Shown: piece by piece, positions 1-12,700 of the stretch
How the letters are laid out: each line of letters opens with the position of its first letter
Position numbering within the stretch: position 1 is the stretch's first letter
DNA from: Anadara kagoshimensis
Taxonomy: Eukaryota > Mollusca > Bivalvia > Arcoida > Arcidae
Assembly (NCBI GenBank): GCA_021292105.1
Contig: CM037862.1
Span: forward strand, 4,444,395 to 4,508,394
Direction of reading: 5' to 3'
DNA length: 64,000 nucleotides
Made by a program: the position numbers and the translations under genes
Notes under the pieces: generated by a model
Database searches by the model: none
The model's input: only the letters and a program-made list of their open reading frames with translations
What the model was told of the DNA's origin: nothing

Positions 1-135
1 AATATGTTTACGTTAACGTCGGTTATTAAGGAAAGATTGAAATAAACACGAACCTAAGCAAATACAGATTGGCTGCTGTTTTCAAACGTTTGTTACATTC
101 AATAATAAATGAATTTAAAATGAAATCCGTTAGTT

Positions 136-395
136 TTTGATAAATTATAGTTCTAATCAAAAACCAACATACTAATCCATGTCCAAAACACGATCCCAAT
201 TCACAATAAAAATTTTGAAAATGACAGATTACGTTTAACACGTAAACTTCTACCAAAGAAGTGAGGTCGGGTGCTCCGAAAGTGTAAGCACCTCCTCTTT
301 ATCTAGCTGCATTCGCAATGTGTGTAATCAAAATTGAGATAAAAGAAACATGGAACTATTGAAGTCAAATATATCCAGTGTTATCTCGGAACAAT
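136..395 (-). repeat. PLE-associated dispersed repeat, near full length
   Basis: Read on the minus strand, this begins with TTTGACTTCAATAGTTCCATG, runs through the hallmark GGAGGTGCTTACACTTTCGG and AGCACCCG, and ends near GTTGGTTTTTGATT. It is one of the most complete copies of a family of about 250-270 bp seen roughly 18 times in the window. The core GGTGCT...AGCACC can pair as a 6-bp stem. The family is tied to Penelope-like RT remnants by the copies at 47653-47965 and 22885-23300. Confidence 0.7.
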
Positions 396-689
396 GAAAT
401 GTATGTAGCCTACAGAAAATGGATCATAGCAATTTTACACAGGGAAATGCGATATGGATATTACAAAAATAATAAAAGTTATTAATAATAAAGACAATTC
501 CAGCTGGTGGATGCCATATTAGTATTAACAGCAGGTACCAACCATGTCTATATACACCACCAACAAAGCAAATGTAAGGATACTAATCTAAGAATTAATG
601 TTAATGACAATGATATGATATTAAAACTCTAATCCTGACGGGACTTATCACAAATTGTTAAATGCCAAGCTTCAATTTTGTTTCATACT

Positions 690-842
690 TGATCAAAAAC
701 AAACATACTGATACATGTCCGAACACAATCCAGAAGCAAAGTAAAAACTTTGGAACTGACAAGTCAGGCTAGACACGTGAACTTCCACCTGGGAAGTGAG
801 GCCGGGTGCTCCGGAAGGGTAAGCACCTCCTGTAAGAATACA
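690..842 (-). repeat. PLE-associated dispersed repeat, partial
   Basis: The minus strand carries the 3' two thirds of the family: the GGTGCTTACC...GGAGCACCCGG core, GGAAGTTCACGTGTCT, then ACTTTGCTTCTGGATTG and TGTTTGTTTTTGATC. It sits about 300 bp from the first copy in the same orientation and left of the GPCR exon, probably inside that gene's first intron. Confidence 0.7.
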
Positions 843-1006
843 AATCAAACGATACGTGTTTAAATCAAACTTATTACATAACTATACTTATGAAAAACAA
901 CCGTGTTATCACAACATGGTACGTATTTGACGTGGTTCAAATTGATTCTTAATTATCATACTAATTGCTGGTAAAACAAACTTATTATTGAATGCATTAT
1001 ACTTAC

Positions 1007-1295
1007 CAACTATGCTCATAGGATCGGCAACAGCTGTGACGTACATATCCGAAATGGCTAGATTTACTATCAAAACGGACTCAACATTATGCAGTTGTTT
1101 TGTTCTTTTAACAGCAATAAGGATAAGCACATTTCCAAACGTACCCAATACCGATGCAATAAACAGAATTACCAGACAGGGAATGGCGATTTCAGGACTC
1201 TCTATAACGAATCTATGTCTATGAAAATATAAATAATCACTGCTTATGTTAGTCAAAAGTACTGTGGTGCTATTTTCTACCATGCCTGATAACAT
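1007..1295 (-). CDS. Class A (rhodopsin-family) GPCR, first coding exon
   Basis: This exon encodes about 96 residues of a seven-transmembrane receptor that would sit in the plasma membrane. The N-terminus has two N-glycosylation sequons (NST and NIS). TM1 follows, with the conserved G-N pair in FGNVLILIAV, and then TM2 with NLAISD, matching the class A N-L-A-x-x-D pattern. The exon ends after ADPMSIVG at a clean GTAAGT donor (complement of 1001-1006), leaving phase 1. The ATG at 1293-1295 was chosen because it is the first in-frame ATG; another lies four codons downstream. TM3-TM7 would lie at lower coordinates on this strand and were not found in 1-1000, so they are probably outside the window. 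The ADP motif in TM2 recalls invertebrate Moody/melatonin-like orphan receptors, but the ligand cannot be inferred. Class A membership is well supported; the subfamily is a guess. Confidence 0.75.
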
Positions 1296-1310
1296 AGTGT
1301 AAAGTAACAA

Positions 1311-3400
1311 AAATCAAATTGTAACCCAATTAAACCTATTTGTTATAGTTAGCCTGTTTTTTTTCTATCTCACTTTTATCATTTCTTGGCGATCTGAATA
1401 TTCTATTTTATTTTTATTTCCATCACTTACCAAGCTTTAGATACTAGTGACCTTTAATCTCACATATTTACGTAGAATATCCATTCAAAAACTCATTTAA
1501 TTCATCTATCCATATATTTATAGAAACTTATTCCTAAGGTCCAATGACATTATAATTCACCTGCATATTTGTATGATATGGATACGATTGTCTTTTTTTA
1601 TTATCAAAATGTAACTAAAACACAATTTCGAAAATACCATTCAAGCCAGTAGAAAGCCTCAATTAGTTAAGTTCCCAGGAGTAATTCTGTCATCAAAATT
1701 CTACGGTTCATCAAATAACAATAATATATTAAAAGTGATTCCTTTATATTCCTTTATAAATTTATCCAACAAAACCGGAGGCGTTTACACTCCAACAGGT
1801 TGTGTAATTTTCCTTAGAGTTTCAATGAAATAAACACGATACTATTATAAACAAATTGATTTCACAGTTATTATCTTCAATATAAACATTTCAGAATTGT
1901 TTCTTCAGGAGATTGTTGACAACTCAAAGTTACTACTAAAATATCCGCCTTCCGTTGCCCTTCTAATAAATCTTTACATTTTAGAAATGATAATTTCCTG
2001 GATATGAATAAACATCAAAACAACTTTGAAAAAGATAATACTTATTATGTTGATGTCGATATTTTTATATTGATTGTGTTAATGCTGGTCGGTAATGCCA
2101 TTGCCTCCAGAAATAAAAGCACGAGTTTTTATATACATATTTAAGGTTAAATCAGTTACATCAATTGTTCAATCAAACGAATGCTGATAAATCTTAGTTA
2201 TATCAATTTTATAGGCATAGATAAAGAACATTATTTGAAGCAAATGAAGAGCTTACTTCCCACAATGATGATGATAAGGACTGTTTAAATGATGAATAGG
2301 ACACGAGGAGTAAATGTCGGTTAACAGAAAATTCAACCAATATTGATTCAGGACGATGTGTTACTTAAGCATTTCCTAGATATGGCCTAATTTGTACTAA
2401 GCATTCTTAGTCTGGACAATTACAGATTTTATCTCGAGCACAAAGACTTAATTATACAATCTCCATTCTCTTAGTATCGGAGGTGGACAATTTTGATACC
2501 AAGAAAGGGAGAAAATTAGGCACAAACTTCCTTTTTCTAGGAAGTATGCGAATAGAAGGAGGTGATTTTGTTGCGAGTCCAATACAACCATCAATTCAGT
2601 TTATCTAAGATAGAGTCAATTTGTGTATTATGCTTGTTTGTAGCAGATGAAACATTTCCCAACAAATCTTCATTTCATATTAAACAATTTTAATAATAGA
2701 AGAATTGCACGAGAAATCCCCGATTTTGGAATAAACATGTCAAATGTTCAATGTTTTCCAAAATAATTTTTTCTTTTTTATAATACAACTTGGTGACAGA
2801 ATAGTTAAACATTGTCAATAATCCGGAATATGACAAGATAATTTATAAGGATTATACAGATAGTATTTTTTTTTTTAAATTACTTTTTTCAATATTAACA
2901 TTTTCACTCTTAAATCTAGAATTGATTGCAGTTTTTTTAAATATTGACCACCTTACAAGAGTCATGAGACCCTTAACCACAACAGCATCGTAAAAAAACG
3001 GCTATTAAAAGTCGCTTTACGTCAGTTCTAGATAGTGACGTCTAGTCATTTGTATGAAAGGCACTTTGTGTCATATTGAAGACTTAGCCATTACTGACTA
3101 GATGGACATCTCCAATCACACTGGATTGATATATATATTTCTAAACTCTCTCTCAATTTTTTGTTTGTTCTTTATTAATTAATTAATTTATTTTTGTAAT
3201 TTTTCCTAACCTTATTTACAAAGTGTTTTCTTTGTCTTTCATTTTAAATACTGTTTTATATTTCTCTCGTCTTGTTTAAGTATTATTTTGTTTTGTTATG
3301 TTTTAGGGTTTACGGATGTTTCTAGCTGTATATTTAGAAGTCTGCAACATTTAACTAATTACAGGTACCTCACTTCAAGTCAAATACTGGCAAAAATACG
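1311..3400. other. Stretch without recognisable genes
   Basis: This is AT-rich non-coding sequence upstream of the GPCR exon. I saw no long open frame with splice signals, no tandem array and no recognisable transposon. A GPCR 5' untranslated exon or promoter could lie here, but no motif singles one out. Confidence 0.4.
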
Positions 3401-3407
3401 ATTTCCT

Positions 3408-3725
3408 TGATAATAAAAAAACACACATACTAATCCATGACCGAATCACAATCCAGAAGCAAAGTAAAATCTTTGGAACTAACAGGTTAGCTTAGACACG
3501 TTAACTTCCTCCAGGGAAGTGAAACCGTGTGTTCCGGAAGAGTAAGCACCTCCTGTTTAGCTATCACTCTTGATGGATGTAGTTAACTAAATAGGATAAA
3601 CTTATCCTTCTGGTGCACCAGGTCTCAGTTCTCCGGTGGAAATTTATGAGTTTAACCTAGTTTAAAAGTTTTTTCTTTGCTTAAGGATTTTGATTCGGGC
3701 TAATGGCATGCTTGTTTTTGATAGA
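3408..3725. repeat. Two facing copies of the PLE-associated repeat
   Basis: 3408-3575 is a minus-orientation copy with the GTGTTCCGGAAGAGTAAGCACC core. 3610-3725 is a diverged plus-orientation copy ending in GCATGCTTGTTTTTGATA. Together they form an imperfect inverted pair of the same family, a layout also seen at the left end of the PLE fossil near 46.1 kb. Confidence 0.55.
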
Positions 3726-3750
3726 AACCAATTCATATACAGTTTGGGGA

Positions 3751-4044
3751 CTAGAGAAACGATACATTCTTCATCTTTAACGCGCCATGTGGAAATGTGT
3801 TATTTAAGTGTTTCTGAAGGGTAAACGGTTCGTATTTTGTTTGTAAGCATAATTGATATTCCAATGACTTTTCTGTACAACTATATCCAGCAAGTCTATG
3901 ACCATGTATTGTGTGGGTTCCTTTGAATAATAAATCGAAAACATCAAGATTATTAAAAACTATAGACTTATTTGTCGGCAACAAATCAACATAAAATTCG
4001 GTCGTTATACGGTTTAACCATATTTGTGATCCATTGGGCGTCAT
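3751..4044 (-). CDS. Unrecognised open reading frame, exon candidate
   Basis: This minus-strand frame of 97 codons runs from an ATG to TAG, with mixed amino acid composition and NGS, NKS, NNT and NVS sequons. It is not low-complexity and not derived from a visible repeat. I recognise no family. No clear signal peptide or transmembrane segment is present, and a flanking acceptor (TTAAG near 4060) would put it in another frame. It could be a terminal exon, an intronless small gene or chance. Confidence 0.2.
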   Translation of the reverse strand: MTPNGSQIWLNRITTEFYVDLLPTNKSIVFNNLDVFDLLFKGTHTIHGHRLAGYSCTEKSLEYQLCLQTKYEPFTLQKHLNNTFPHGALKMKNVSFL

Positions 4045-4616
4045 CAATAAAAAGTTCCTTAAATTTAAATGTAAGCATTATTATTGGCGAGTGTCATATT
4101 TTTTTCAAAACATCAGTGACAATAATATTTTATGACTCTGCTAAAAGGATGTCTGGTGAAGTGCAATGCTTTTAGAGAGGTGTCAAATAGCAATTATTGT
4201 TTGACTGGCGAGAATTGCCAAATACAGGAAAGTCAGACAAATATAATAAACAGTACGGACCTGTCGAAAGTTTATCTCTGAGCTAACGAAATGGAGTCAA
4301 ACCTCGGCTGCTGTGTGACCAAGTAATTTAAAATATAGTGACCGAAAGACATAGATATCTGCTGCCGAAAAGCTGTGGAGGGGACATGAGATAGGCTGCG
4401 ATTTGGCACGAATTCCTTAGCTTAGTGTTAAACGTTCGACAGTTCTGTACTGTAAATAGTATACGTCACTTTACACCTATTTAAACATAACATATGATAG
4501 CAATAAACAACACAATTGTATTACGTAACAAAGAATACATTACTTCTATTAAACCCGACTCGTTGTTTCGAACTTGTAAATAACATATGAAATGTATTTC
4601 TTTTTTCATTCCCAGG

Positions 4617-7600
4617 GGTTGTCAGAGATGGCTGGTACCACCGGTGATGTTGTTTCTGATCATGAGTATGATTGGTACGGTCTGTGATGTTGTTTCTGGG
4701 TATGGTTGGTACCACTTGTGATGTTGTTTCTGAATATGGCTTGAACGGCTCGAATGTTGTTTCTACGGCTTGTAATGTTGTTTCTGGGTATGGTTGGTAC
4801 GGCCTGTGATATTGTTTCTGAGAATGGTTAACGTTGGTACGGCTTGTGATATTGTTTCTGGGTATGGTTGGTACAGCTTGAGATGTTGTTTCTGAGTATG
4901 GTTGGTACAGCTTGTGATGTTGTTTCTGAGTATGGTTGGTACAGCTTGTGATGTTGTTTCTGGGTATGGTTGGTACATCTTGTGATGTTGTTTCTGAGTA
5001 TGGTTGGTACGGCTTGTGATGTTGTTTCTACGGCTTTTGATGTTGTTTCTGAGTATGGTTGGTACAGCTTGTGATGTTGTTTCTGGGTATGGTTGGTACG
5101 GCTTGTGATGTTGTTTCTGGGTATGGTTGGTACAGCTTGTGATGTTGTTTCTACGGCTTGTGATGTTGTTTCTGAGTATGGTTGGTACAGCTTGTGATGT
5201 TGTTTCTGGGTATAGTTGGTACGGCTTGTGATGTTGTTTCTGGGTATGGTTGGTACCGCTTGTGATGTTGTTTCTGGGTATGGTTGGTACAGCTTGTGAT
5301 GTTGTTTCTGGGTATGACTGGAACGGCTCGGATGTTGTTTCTACGGCTTGTGATGCTGTTTCTGAGTGTGGCTGGTACGGTTTGTGGTGTTGTTTCTGGG
5401 CATGGCCGGTATGGCTTGTGATGTTGTTTCTGGGTATGGTTGGTACGGCTTGTGATGTTGTTTCTGAGTATGGTTGGTACAGCTTGTGATGTTGTTTCTG
5501 AGTATGGTTGGTACGGCTTGTGATGTTGTTTCTGGGTATGGTTGGTACAGCTTGTGATATTGTTTCTGGGTATGGTTGGTACGGCTTGTGATGTTGTTTC
5601 TGGGCATGGTTGGTACGGCATGTGATGTTGCTTCTGGGTATGGTTGGTACGGTCTTTGATGTTGTTTCTGGGTATGGTTGGTATGGCTTGTGATGTTGTT
5701 TCTGGGTATGGTTGGTACGGCTTGTGATGTTGCTTCTGGGTATGGTTGGTACGGTCTGTGATGTTGTTTCTGGGTATGGTTGGTATGGCTTGTGATGTTG
5801 TTTCTGGGTATGGTTGGTATGACTTGTGATGTTGTTTCTGGGTATGGTTGGTACGACTTGTGATGTTGTTTCTGGGTATGGTTGGTACGGCTTGTGATGT
5901 TGTTTCTGGGTATGGTTGGTATGGCTTGTGATGTTGTTTCTGGGTATGGTTGGTACGGCATGTGATTGCTTCTGGGTATGGTTGGTACGGTCTGTGATGT
6001 TGTTTCTGGGTATGGTTGGTTGGCTTGTGATGTTGTTTTCTTGGTATGGTTGGGACGGCTTGTGATGTTGCTTCTGGGTATGTTTGGTACGGCTTGTGAT
6101 GTTGTTTCTGGGTATGGTTGGTACGGCTTGTGATGTTGTTTCTGGGTATGGTTGGTACGGCTTGTGATGTTGTTTCTGGGTATGTTTGGTACGACTTGTG
6201 ATGTTGTTTCTGGGTATGGTTGGTACGACTTGTGATGTTGTTTCTGGGTATGGTTGGTACGGCTTGTGATGTTGTTTCTGGGTATGGTTGGTACGGCTTG
6301 TGATGTTGTTTCTGGGTATGTTTGGTACGGCTTGTGATGTTGTTTCTGGGTATGTTTGGTACGGCTTGTGATGTTGTTTCTGGGTATGGTTGGTACGGCT
6401 TGTGATGTTGTTTCTGGGTATGTTTGGTACGGCTTGTGATGTTGTTTCTGGGTATGGTTTGTACGGCTTGTGATGTTGTTTCTGGGTATGTTTGGTACGG
6501 CTTGTGATGTTGTTTCTGGGTATGGTTGGTACGGCTTGTGATGTTGTTTCTGGGTATGGTTGGTACGGCTTGTGATGTTGTTTCTGGGTATGGTTGGTAC
6601 GGCTTGTGATGTTGTTTCTGGGTATGGTTGGTACGTCTTGTGATGTTGTTTCTGGGTATGTTTGGTACGGCTTGTGATGTTGTTTCTGGGTATGGTTGGT
6701 ACGGCTTGTGATGTTGTTTCTGGGTATGGTTGGTACGGCTTGTGATGTTGTTTCTGGGTATGGTTGGTACGGCTTGTGATGTTGTTTCTGGGTATGGTTG
6801 GTACGGCTTGTGATGTTGTTTCTGGGTATGGTTGGTACGGCTTGTGATGTTGTTTCTGGGTATGGTTGGTACGGCTTGTGATGTTGTTTCTGGGTATGGT
6901 TGGTATGGCTTGTGATGTTGTTTCTGGGTATGGTTGGTACGGCTTGTGATGTTGTTTCTGGGTATGGTTGGTATGGCTTGTGATGTTGTTTCTGGGTATG
7001 GTTGGTACGGCTTGTGATGTTGATATCTGGGTATGGTTGGTACGGCTTGTGATGTTGTTTCTGGCTATGGTTGGTACGGCTTGTGATGTTGTTTCTGGGT
7101 ATGGTTGGTACGGCTTGTGATGTTGTTTCTGGGTATGGTTGGTACGGCTTGTGATGTTGTTTCTGGGTATGGTTGGTACGGCTTGTGATATTGTTTCTGG
7201 GTATGGTTGGTACGGCTTGTGATGTTGTTTCTGGGTATGGTTGAAACGGCTTGTGATATTGTTTCTGGGTATGGTTGGTACGGCTTGTGATGTTGTTTCT
7301 GGGTATGGTTGGTACGGCTTGTGATATTGTTTCTGGGTATGGTTGGTACGGCTTGTGATGTTGTTTCTGGGTATGGTTGGTACGGCTTGTGATGTTGTTT
7401 CTGGGTATGGTTGGTACGACTTGTGATGTTGTTTCTGGGTATGGTTGGTACGGCTTGTGATGTTGTTTCTGGGTATGGTTGGAACGACTTGTGATGTTGT
7501 TTCTGGGTATGGTTGGTACGACTTGTGATGTTGTTTCTGGGTATGGTTGGTACGACTTGTGATGTTGTTTCTGGGTATGGTTGGTACGACTTGTGATGTT

Positions 7601-10600
7601 GTTTCTGGGTATGGTTGGTACGGCTTGTGATGTTGTTTTCTGGGTATGGTTGGTACGGCTTGTGATGTTGTTTCTGGGTATGGTTGGTACGGCTTGTGAT
7701 GTTGTTTCTGGGTATGGTTGGTACGGCTTGTAATGTTGTTTCTGGGTATGGTTGGTACGGCTTGTGATGTTGTTTCTGGGTATGGTTGGTACGGCTTGTG
7801 ATGTTGTTTCTGGGTATGGTTGGTACGGCTTGTGATATTGTTTCTGGGTATGGTTGGTACGGCTTGTGATGTTGTTTCTGGGTATGGTTGGTACGGCTTG
7901 TGATGTTGTTTCTGGGTATGGTTGGTACGGCTTGTGATGTTGTTTCTGGGTATGGTTGGTACGGCTTGTGATGTTGTTTCTGGGTATGGTTGGTACGGCT
8001 TGTGATGTTGTTTCTGGGTATGGTTGGTACGGCTTGTGATGTTGTTTCTGGGTATGGTTGGTACGGCTTGTGATATTGTTTCTGGGTATGGTTGGTACGG
8101 CTTGTGATATTGTTTCTGGGTATGGTTGGTACGACTTGTGATGTTGTTTCTGGGTATGGTTGGTATGGCTTGTGATGTTGTTTCTGGGTATGGTTGGTAC
8201 GGCTTGTGATGTTGTTTATGGGTATGGTTGGTACGACTTGTGATGTTGTTTATGGGTACGGTTGGTACGACTTGTGATGTTGTTTATGGGTATGATTGGT
8301 ACGACTTGTGATGTTGTTTATGGGTATGGTTGGTACGGCTTGTGATGTTGTTTCTGGGTATGGTTGGTACGGCTTGTGATGTTGTTTCTGGGTATGGTTG
8401 GTACGGCTTGTGATGTTGTTTCTGGGTATGGTTGGTACGGCTTGTGATGTTGTTTCTGGGTATGTTTGGTACGGCTTGTGATGTTGTTTCTGGGTATGGT
8501 TGGTACGGCTTGTGATGTTGTTTCTGGGTATGGTTGGTACGGCTTGTGATGTTGTTTCTGGGTATGGTTGGTACGGCTTGTGATGTTGTTTCTGGGTATG
8601 GTTGGTACGGCTTGTGATGTTGTTTCTGGGTATGGTTGGTACGGCTTGTGATGTTGTTTCTGGGTATGGTTGGTACGGCTTGTGATGTTGTTTCTGGGTA
8701 TGGTTGGTATGGCTTGTGATGTTGTTTCTGGGTATGGTTGGTACGGCTTGTGATGTTGTTTCTGGGTATGGTTGGTATGGCTTGTGATGTTGTTTCTGGG
8801 TATGGTTGGTACGGCTTGTGATGTTGATATCTGGGTATGGTTGGTACGGCTTGTGATGTTGTTTCTGGGTATGGTTGGTACGGCTTGTGATGTTGTTTCT
8901 GGGTATGGTTGGTACGGCTTGTGATGTTGTTTCTGGGTATGGTTGGTACGGCTTGTGATATTGTTTCTGGGTATGGTTGGTACGGCTTGTGATGTTGTTT
9001 CTGGGTATGGTTGAAACGGCTTGTGATATTGTTTCTGGGTATGGTTGGTACGGCTTGTGATGTTGTTTCTGGGTATGGTTGGTACGGCTTGTGATATTGT
9101 TTCTGGGTATGGTTGGTACGGCTTGTGATGTTGTTTCTGGGTATGGTTGGTACGGCTTGTGATGTTGTTTCTGGGTATGGTTGGTACGACTTGTGATGTT
9201 GTTTCTGGGTATGGTTGGTACGGCTTGTGATGTTGTTTCTGGGTATGGTTGGAACGACTTGTGATGTTGTTTCTGGGTATGGTTGGTACGACTTGTGATG
9301 TTGTTTCTGGGTATGGTTGGTACGACTTGTGATGTTGTTTCTGGGTATGGTTGGTACGACTTGTGATGTTGTTTCTGGGTATGGTTGGTACGGCTTGTGA
9401 TGTTGTTTCTGGGTATGGTTGGTACGGCTTGTGATGTTGTTTCTGGGTATGGTTGGTACGGCTTGTGATGTTGTTTCTGGGTATGGTTGGTACGGCTTGT
9501 AATGTTGTTTCTGGGTATGGTTGGTACGGCTTGTGATGTTGTTTCTGGGTATGGTTGGTACGGCTTGTGATGTTGTTTCTGGGTATGGTTGGTACGGCTT
9601 GTGATATTGTTTCTGGGTATGGTTGGTACGGCTTGTGATGTTGTTTCTGGGTATGGTTGGTACGGCTTGTGATGTTGTTTCTGGGTATGGTTGGTACGGC
9701 TTGTGATGTTGTTTCTGGGTATGGTTGGTACGGCTTGTGATGTTGTTTCTGGGTATGGTTGGTACGGCTTGTGATGTTGTTTCTGGGTATGGTTGGTACG
9801 GCTTGTGATGTTGTTTCTGGGTATGGTTGGTACGGCTTGTGATATTGTTTCTGGGTATGGTTGGTACGGCTTGTGATATTGTTTCTGGGTATGGTTGGTA
9901 CGACTTGTGATGTTGTTTCTGGGTATGGTTGGTATGGCTTGTGATGTTGTTTCTGGGTATGGTTGGTACGGCTTGTGATGTTGTTTATGGGTATGGTTGG
10001 TACGACTTGTGATGTTGTTTATGGGTACGGTTGGTACGACTTGTGATGTTGTTTATGGGTATGATTGGTACGACTTGTGATGTTGTTTATGGGTATGGTT
10101 GGTACGGCTTGTGATATTGTTTCTGGGTATGGTTGGTACGGCTTGTGACATTGTTTATGGGTATGGTTGGTACGGCTTGTGATGTTGTTTCTGGGTATGC
10201 TTGGTACGGCTTGTGATGTTGTTTCTGGGTATGGTTGGTACGGCTTGTGATGTTGTTTCTGGGTATGGTTGGTACGGCTTGTGATGTTGTTTCTGGGTAT
10301 GGTTGGTACGGCTTGTGATGTTGTTTCTGGGTATGGTTGGTACGGCTTGTGATGTTGTTTCTGGGTATGGTTGGTACGACTTGTGATGTTGTTTCTGGGT
10401 ATGGTTGGTACGGCTTGTGATGTTGTTTCTGGGTATGGTTGGTACGGCTTGTGATGTTGTTTCTGGGTATGGTTGGTACGGCTTGTGATCTTGTTTCTGG
10501 GTATGGTTGGTACGGCTTGTGATGTTGTTTCTGGGTATGGTTGGTACGGCTTGTGATGTTGTTTCTGGGTATGGTTGGTACGGCTTGTGATGTTGTTTCT

Positions 10601-11711
10601 GGGTATGGTTGGTACGGCTTGTGATGTTGTTTCTGGGTATGGTTGGTACGGCTTGTGATGTTGTTTCTGGGTATGGTTGGTACGGCTTGTGATGTTGTTT
10701 CTGGGTATGGTTGGTACGACTTGTGATGTTGTTTCTGGGTATGGTTGGTACGGCTTGTGATGTTGTTTCTGGGTATGGTTGGTACGGCTTGTGATGTTGT
10801 TTCTGGGTATGGTTGGTACGGCTTGTGATGTTGTTTCTGGGTATGGTTGGTACGGCTTGTGATGTTGTTTCTGGGTATGGTTGGTACGGCTTGTGATGTT
10901 GTTTCTGGGTATGGTTGGTACGGCTTGTGATGTTGTTTCTGGGTATGGTTGGTACGGCTTGTGATGTTGTGTCTGGGTATGGTTGGTACGGCTTGTGATG
11001 TTGTTTCTTGGTATGGTTGGTACGGCTTGTGATGTTGTTTCTGGGTATGGTTGGTATGGCTTGTGATGTTGTGTCTGGGTATGGTTGGTACGGCTTGTGA
11101 TGTTGTGTCTGGGTATGGTTGGTACGGCTTGTGATGTTGTTTCTGGGTATGGTTGGTACGACTTGTGATGTTGTTTCTGGTATGGTTGGTACGACTTGTG
11201 ATGTTGTTTCTGGGTATGGTTGGTACGGCTTGTGATGTTGTTTCTGGGTATGGTTGGTACGGCTTGTGATGTTGTTTCTGGGTATGGTTGGTACGACTTG
11301 TGATGTTGTTTCTGGGTATGGTTGGTACGGCTTGTGATGTTGTTTCTGGGTATGGTTGGTACGACTTGTGATGTTGTTTCTGGGTATGGTTGGTACGGCT
11401 TGTGATGTTGTTTCTGGGTATGGTTGGTACGGCTTGTGATGTTGTTTCTGGGTATGGTTGGTACGGCTTGTGATGTTGTTTCTGGGTATGGTTGGTACGA
11501 CTTGTGATGTTGTTTCTGGGTATGGTTGGTACGGCTTGTGATGTTGTTTCTGGGTATGGTTGGTACGACTTGTGATGTTGTTTCTGGGTATGGTTTGTAC
11601 GGCTTGTGATGTTGTTTCTGGGTATGGTTGGTACGGCTTGTGATGTTGTTTCTGGGTATGGTTGGTACGACTTGTGATGTTGTTTCTGGGTATAGTTGGT
11701 ACGGCTTGTGA
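4617..11711. repeat. 34-bp minisatellite, about 208 units
   Basis: A head-to-tail array of TGTGATGTTGTTTCTGGG followed by TATGGTTGGTACGGCT spans 7.1 kb. Common variants are GACTTG for GGCTTG, GATATTG for GATGTTG and TATGTTTGG for TATGGTTGG. Units are nearly identical in the middle and more diverged at the left edge (4617-5700). Several 21-bp truncated units (near 4760, 5030, 5150 and 5340) lack 13 bp. A block of about 52 units is duplicated inside the array. The minus strand of the consensus has no stop in any frame, so long apparent proteins appear (for example from 11722 down to 10019). Substitutions show no codon pattern and indels occur, so I treat these frames as by-products of the satellite. 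Confidence 0.97.
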
Positions 11712-11949
11712 GTGAAATACATATTGTTCTTGTATCACGTGCCGTTAATTTTGAGTTTTTATAAAATTTTCAAAAATTAGCACATGACACTTTACAAGTA
11801 CCGTGTTCTCTAATTATATAATACATCAAAATTACTTCAAATCGGGAAAATTATGCCGAAGAAGCGATAGTAACAACACGCGAAATTAAACTTTATCGAA
11901 TATTTTATTTGGATGTAGTTCGCCTACATTTGCACTTACCATCATCGGG

Positions 11950-12302
11950 TAACGCGATAATATGCGTTCGCGAATAGATCGAAATTACAGTACTCTCGTA
12001 CTAACATATGGTTGTGGGTTCGATCCTCGGCTGGGTCTGACACAAAACTTGAAAGTGAGTAGTGACTGTTCCTTCACCAAGTACTCGGCATTAAGAAATG
12101 AAAGTCACGGTTCTTTTGGATGGGAACTGAAAATAAACGAAGTCACGTGTCTTGGTAGGTGTAGCACGATAAAGAACCCTGCTGTATAATACCATCAGCG
12201 GAACGCACAGGCAAGATTTCTGCACCTTCGCCTAAAGCTGGTGACGTCTGAATGTAAGTGAAATATTCTTGACTGGGACATTAAACACCATCAATCACTC
12301 AC
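11950..12302 (+). mobile_element. tRNA-headed SINE, near full length
   Basis: The head has a B-box-like GGTTCGATCC at about 12016. The body includes CTTCACCAAGTACTCGGCAT, then AAAGCTGGTGACGTCTGAAT and AAGTGAAATATTCTTGACTG. The tail is GACATTAAACACC followed by ATCA/ATCACTC repeats. The tail resembles molluscan SINEs of the Meta/Deu-domain type. A diverged second copy lies at 63180-63455. The A box is poorly preserved, and this is not a tRNA gene. Confidence 0.8.
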
Positions 12303-12464
12303 TCTGTATTGGCATACTCTTGGGAGCATACATTACCATGAGCTCATATCTTATTAATACCTAATTAGATGAGTTTGATGTACTACTAGTATATAAGATC
12401 ATAAAACATTTGCTTAATACCAACTGCTAATGATTAAATACCATCATTTCTAAACTAATCGTAA

Positions 12465-12700
12465 AATGTATGTTCCATTAAAACGTCAAAACTGAAAGTT
12501 TGACACAACTTTTTATTGTCTAAATACCAAGATGATTTGTAACATGCACATGTACATAAACCTAAATTGAAATATTGATTCGTCTTCAAATGTACACGAT
12601 AAGCGAGAATGGCTGTAAATTTATGTTCCATTAAAACGTCACAAATGAAATTTTGACTGTCTAAAAACCAAGATTTGTATGCACATAAACCAGTTAAATG
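12465..12700. repeat. Direct repeat pair, 153 bp apart
   Basis: TGTTCCATTAAAACGTCA occurs at 12471 and 12624 and is followed in both copies by related sequence ending near CACATAAACC. This local duplication makes a short minus-strand open frame look internally repeated. I see no reason to call that frame a gene. Confidence 0.6.

Noticed and set aside
10019-11738. Two overlapping minus-strand frames of 527 and 567 codons, Pro/Gln/Thr-rich
   Set aside because: They are reading frames through the 34-bp satellite. Both starts lie in or just beyond the array edge, the two overlap in different frames, and the array shows no coding constraint.
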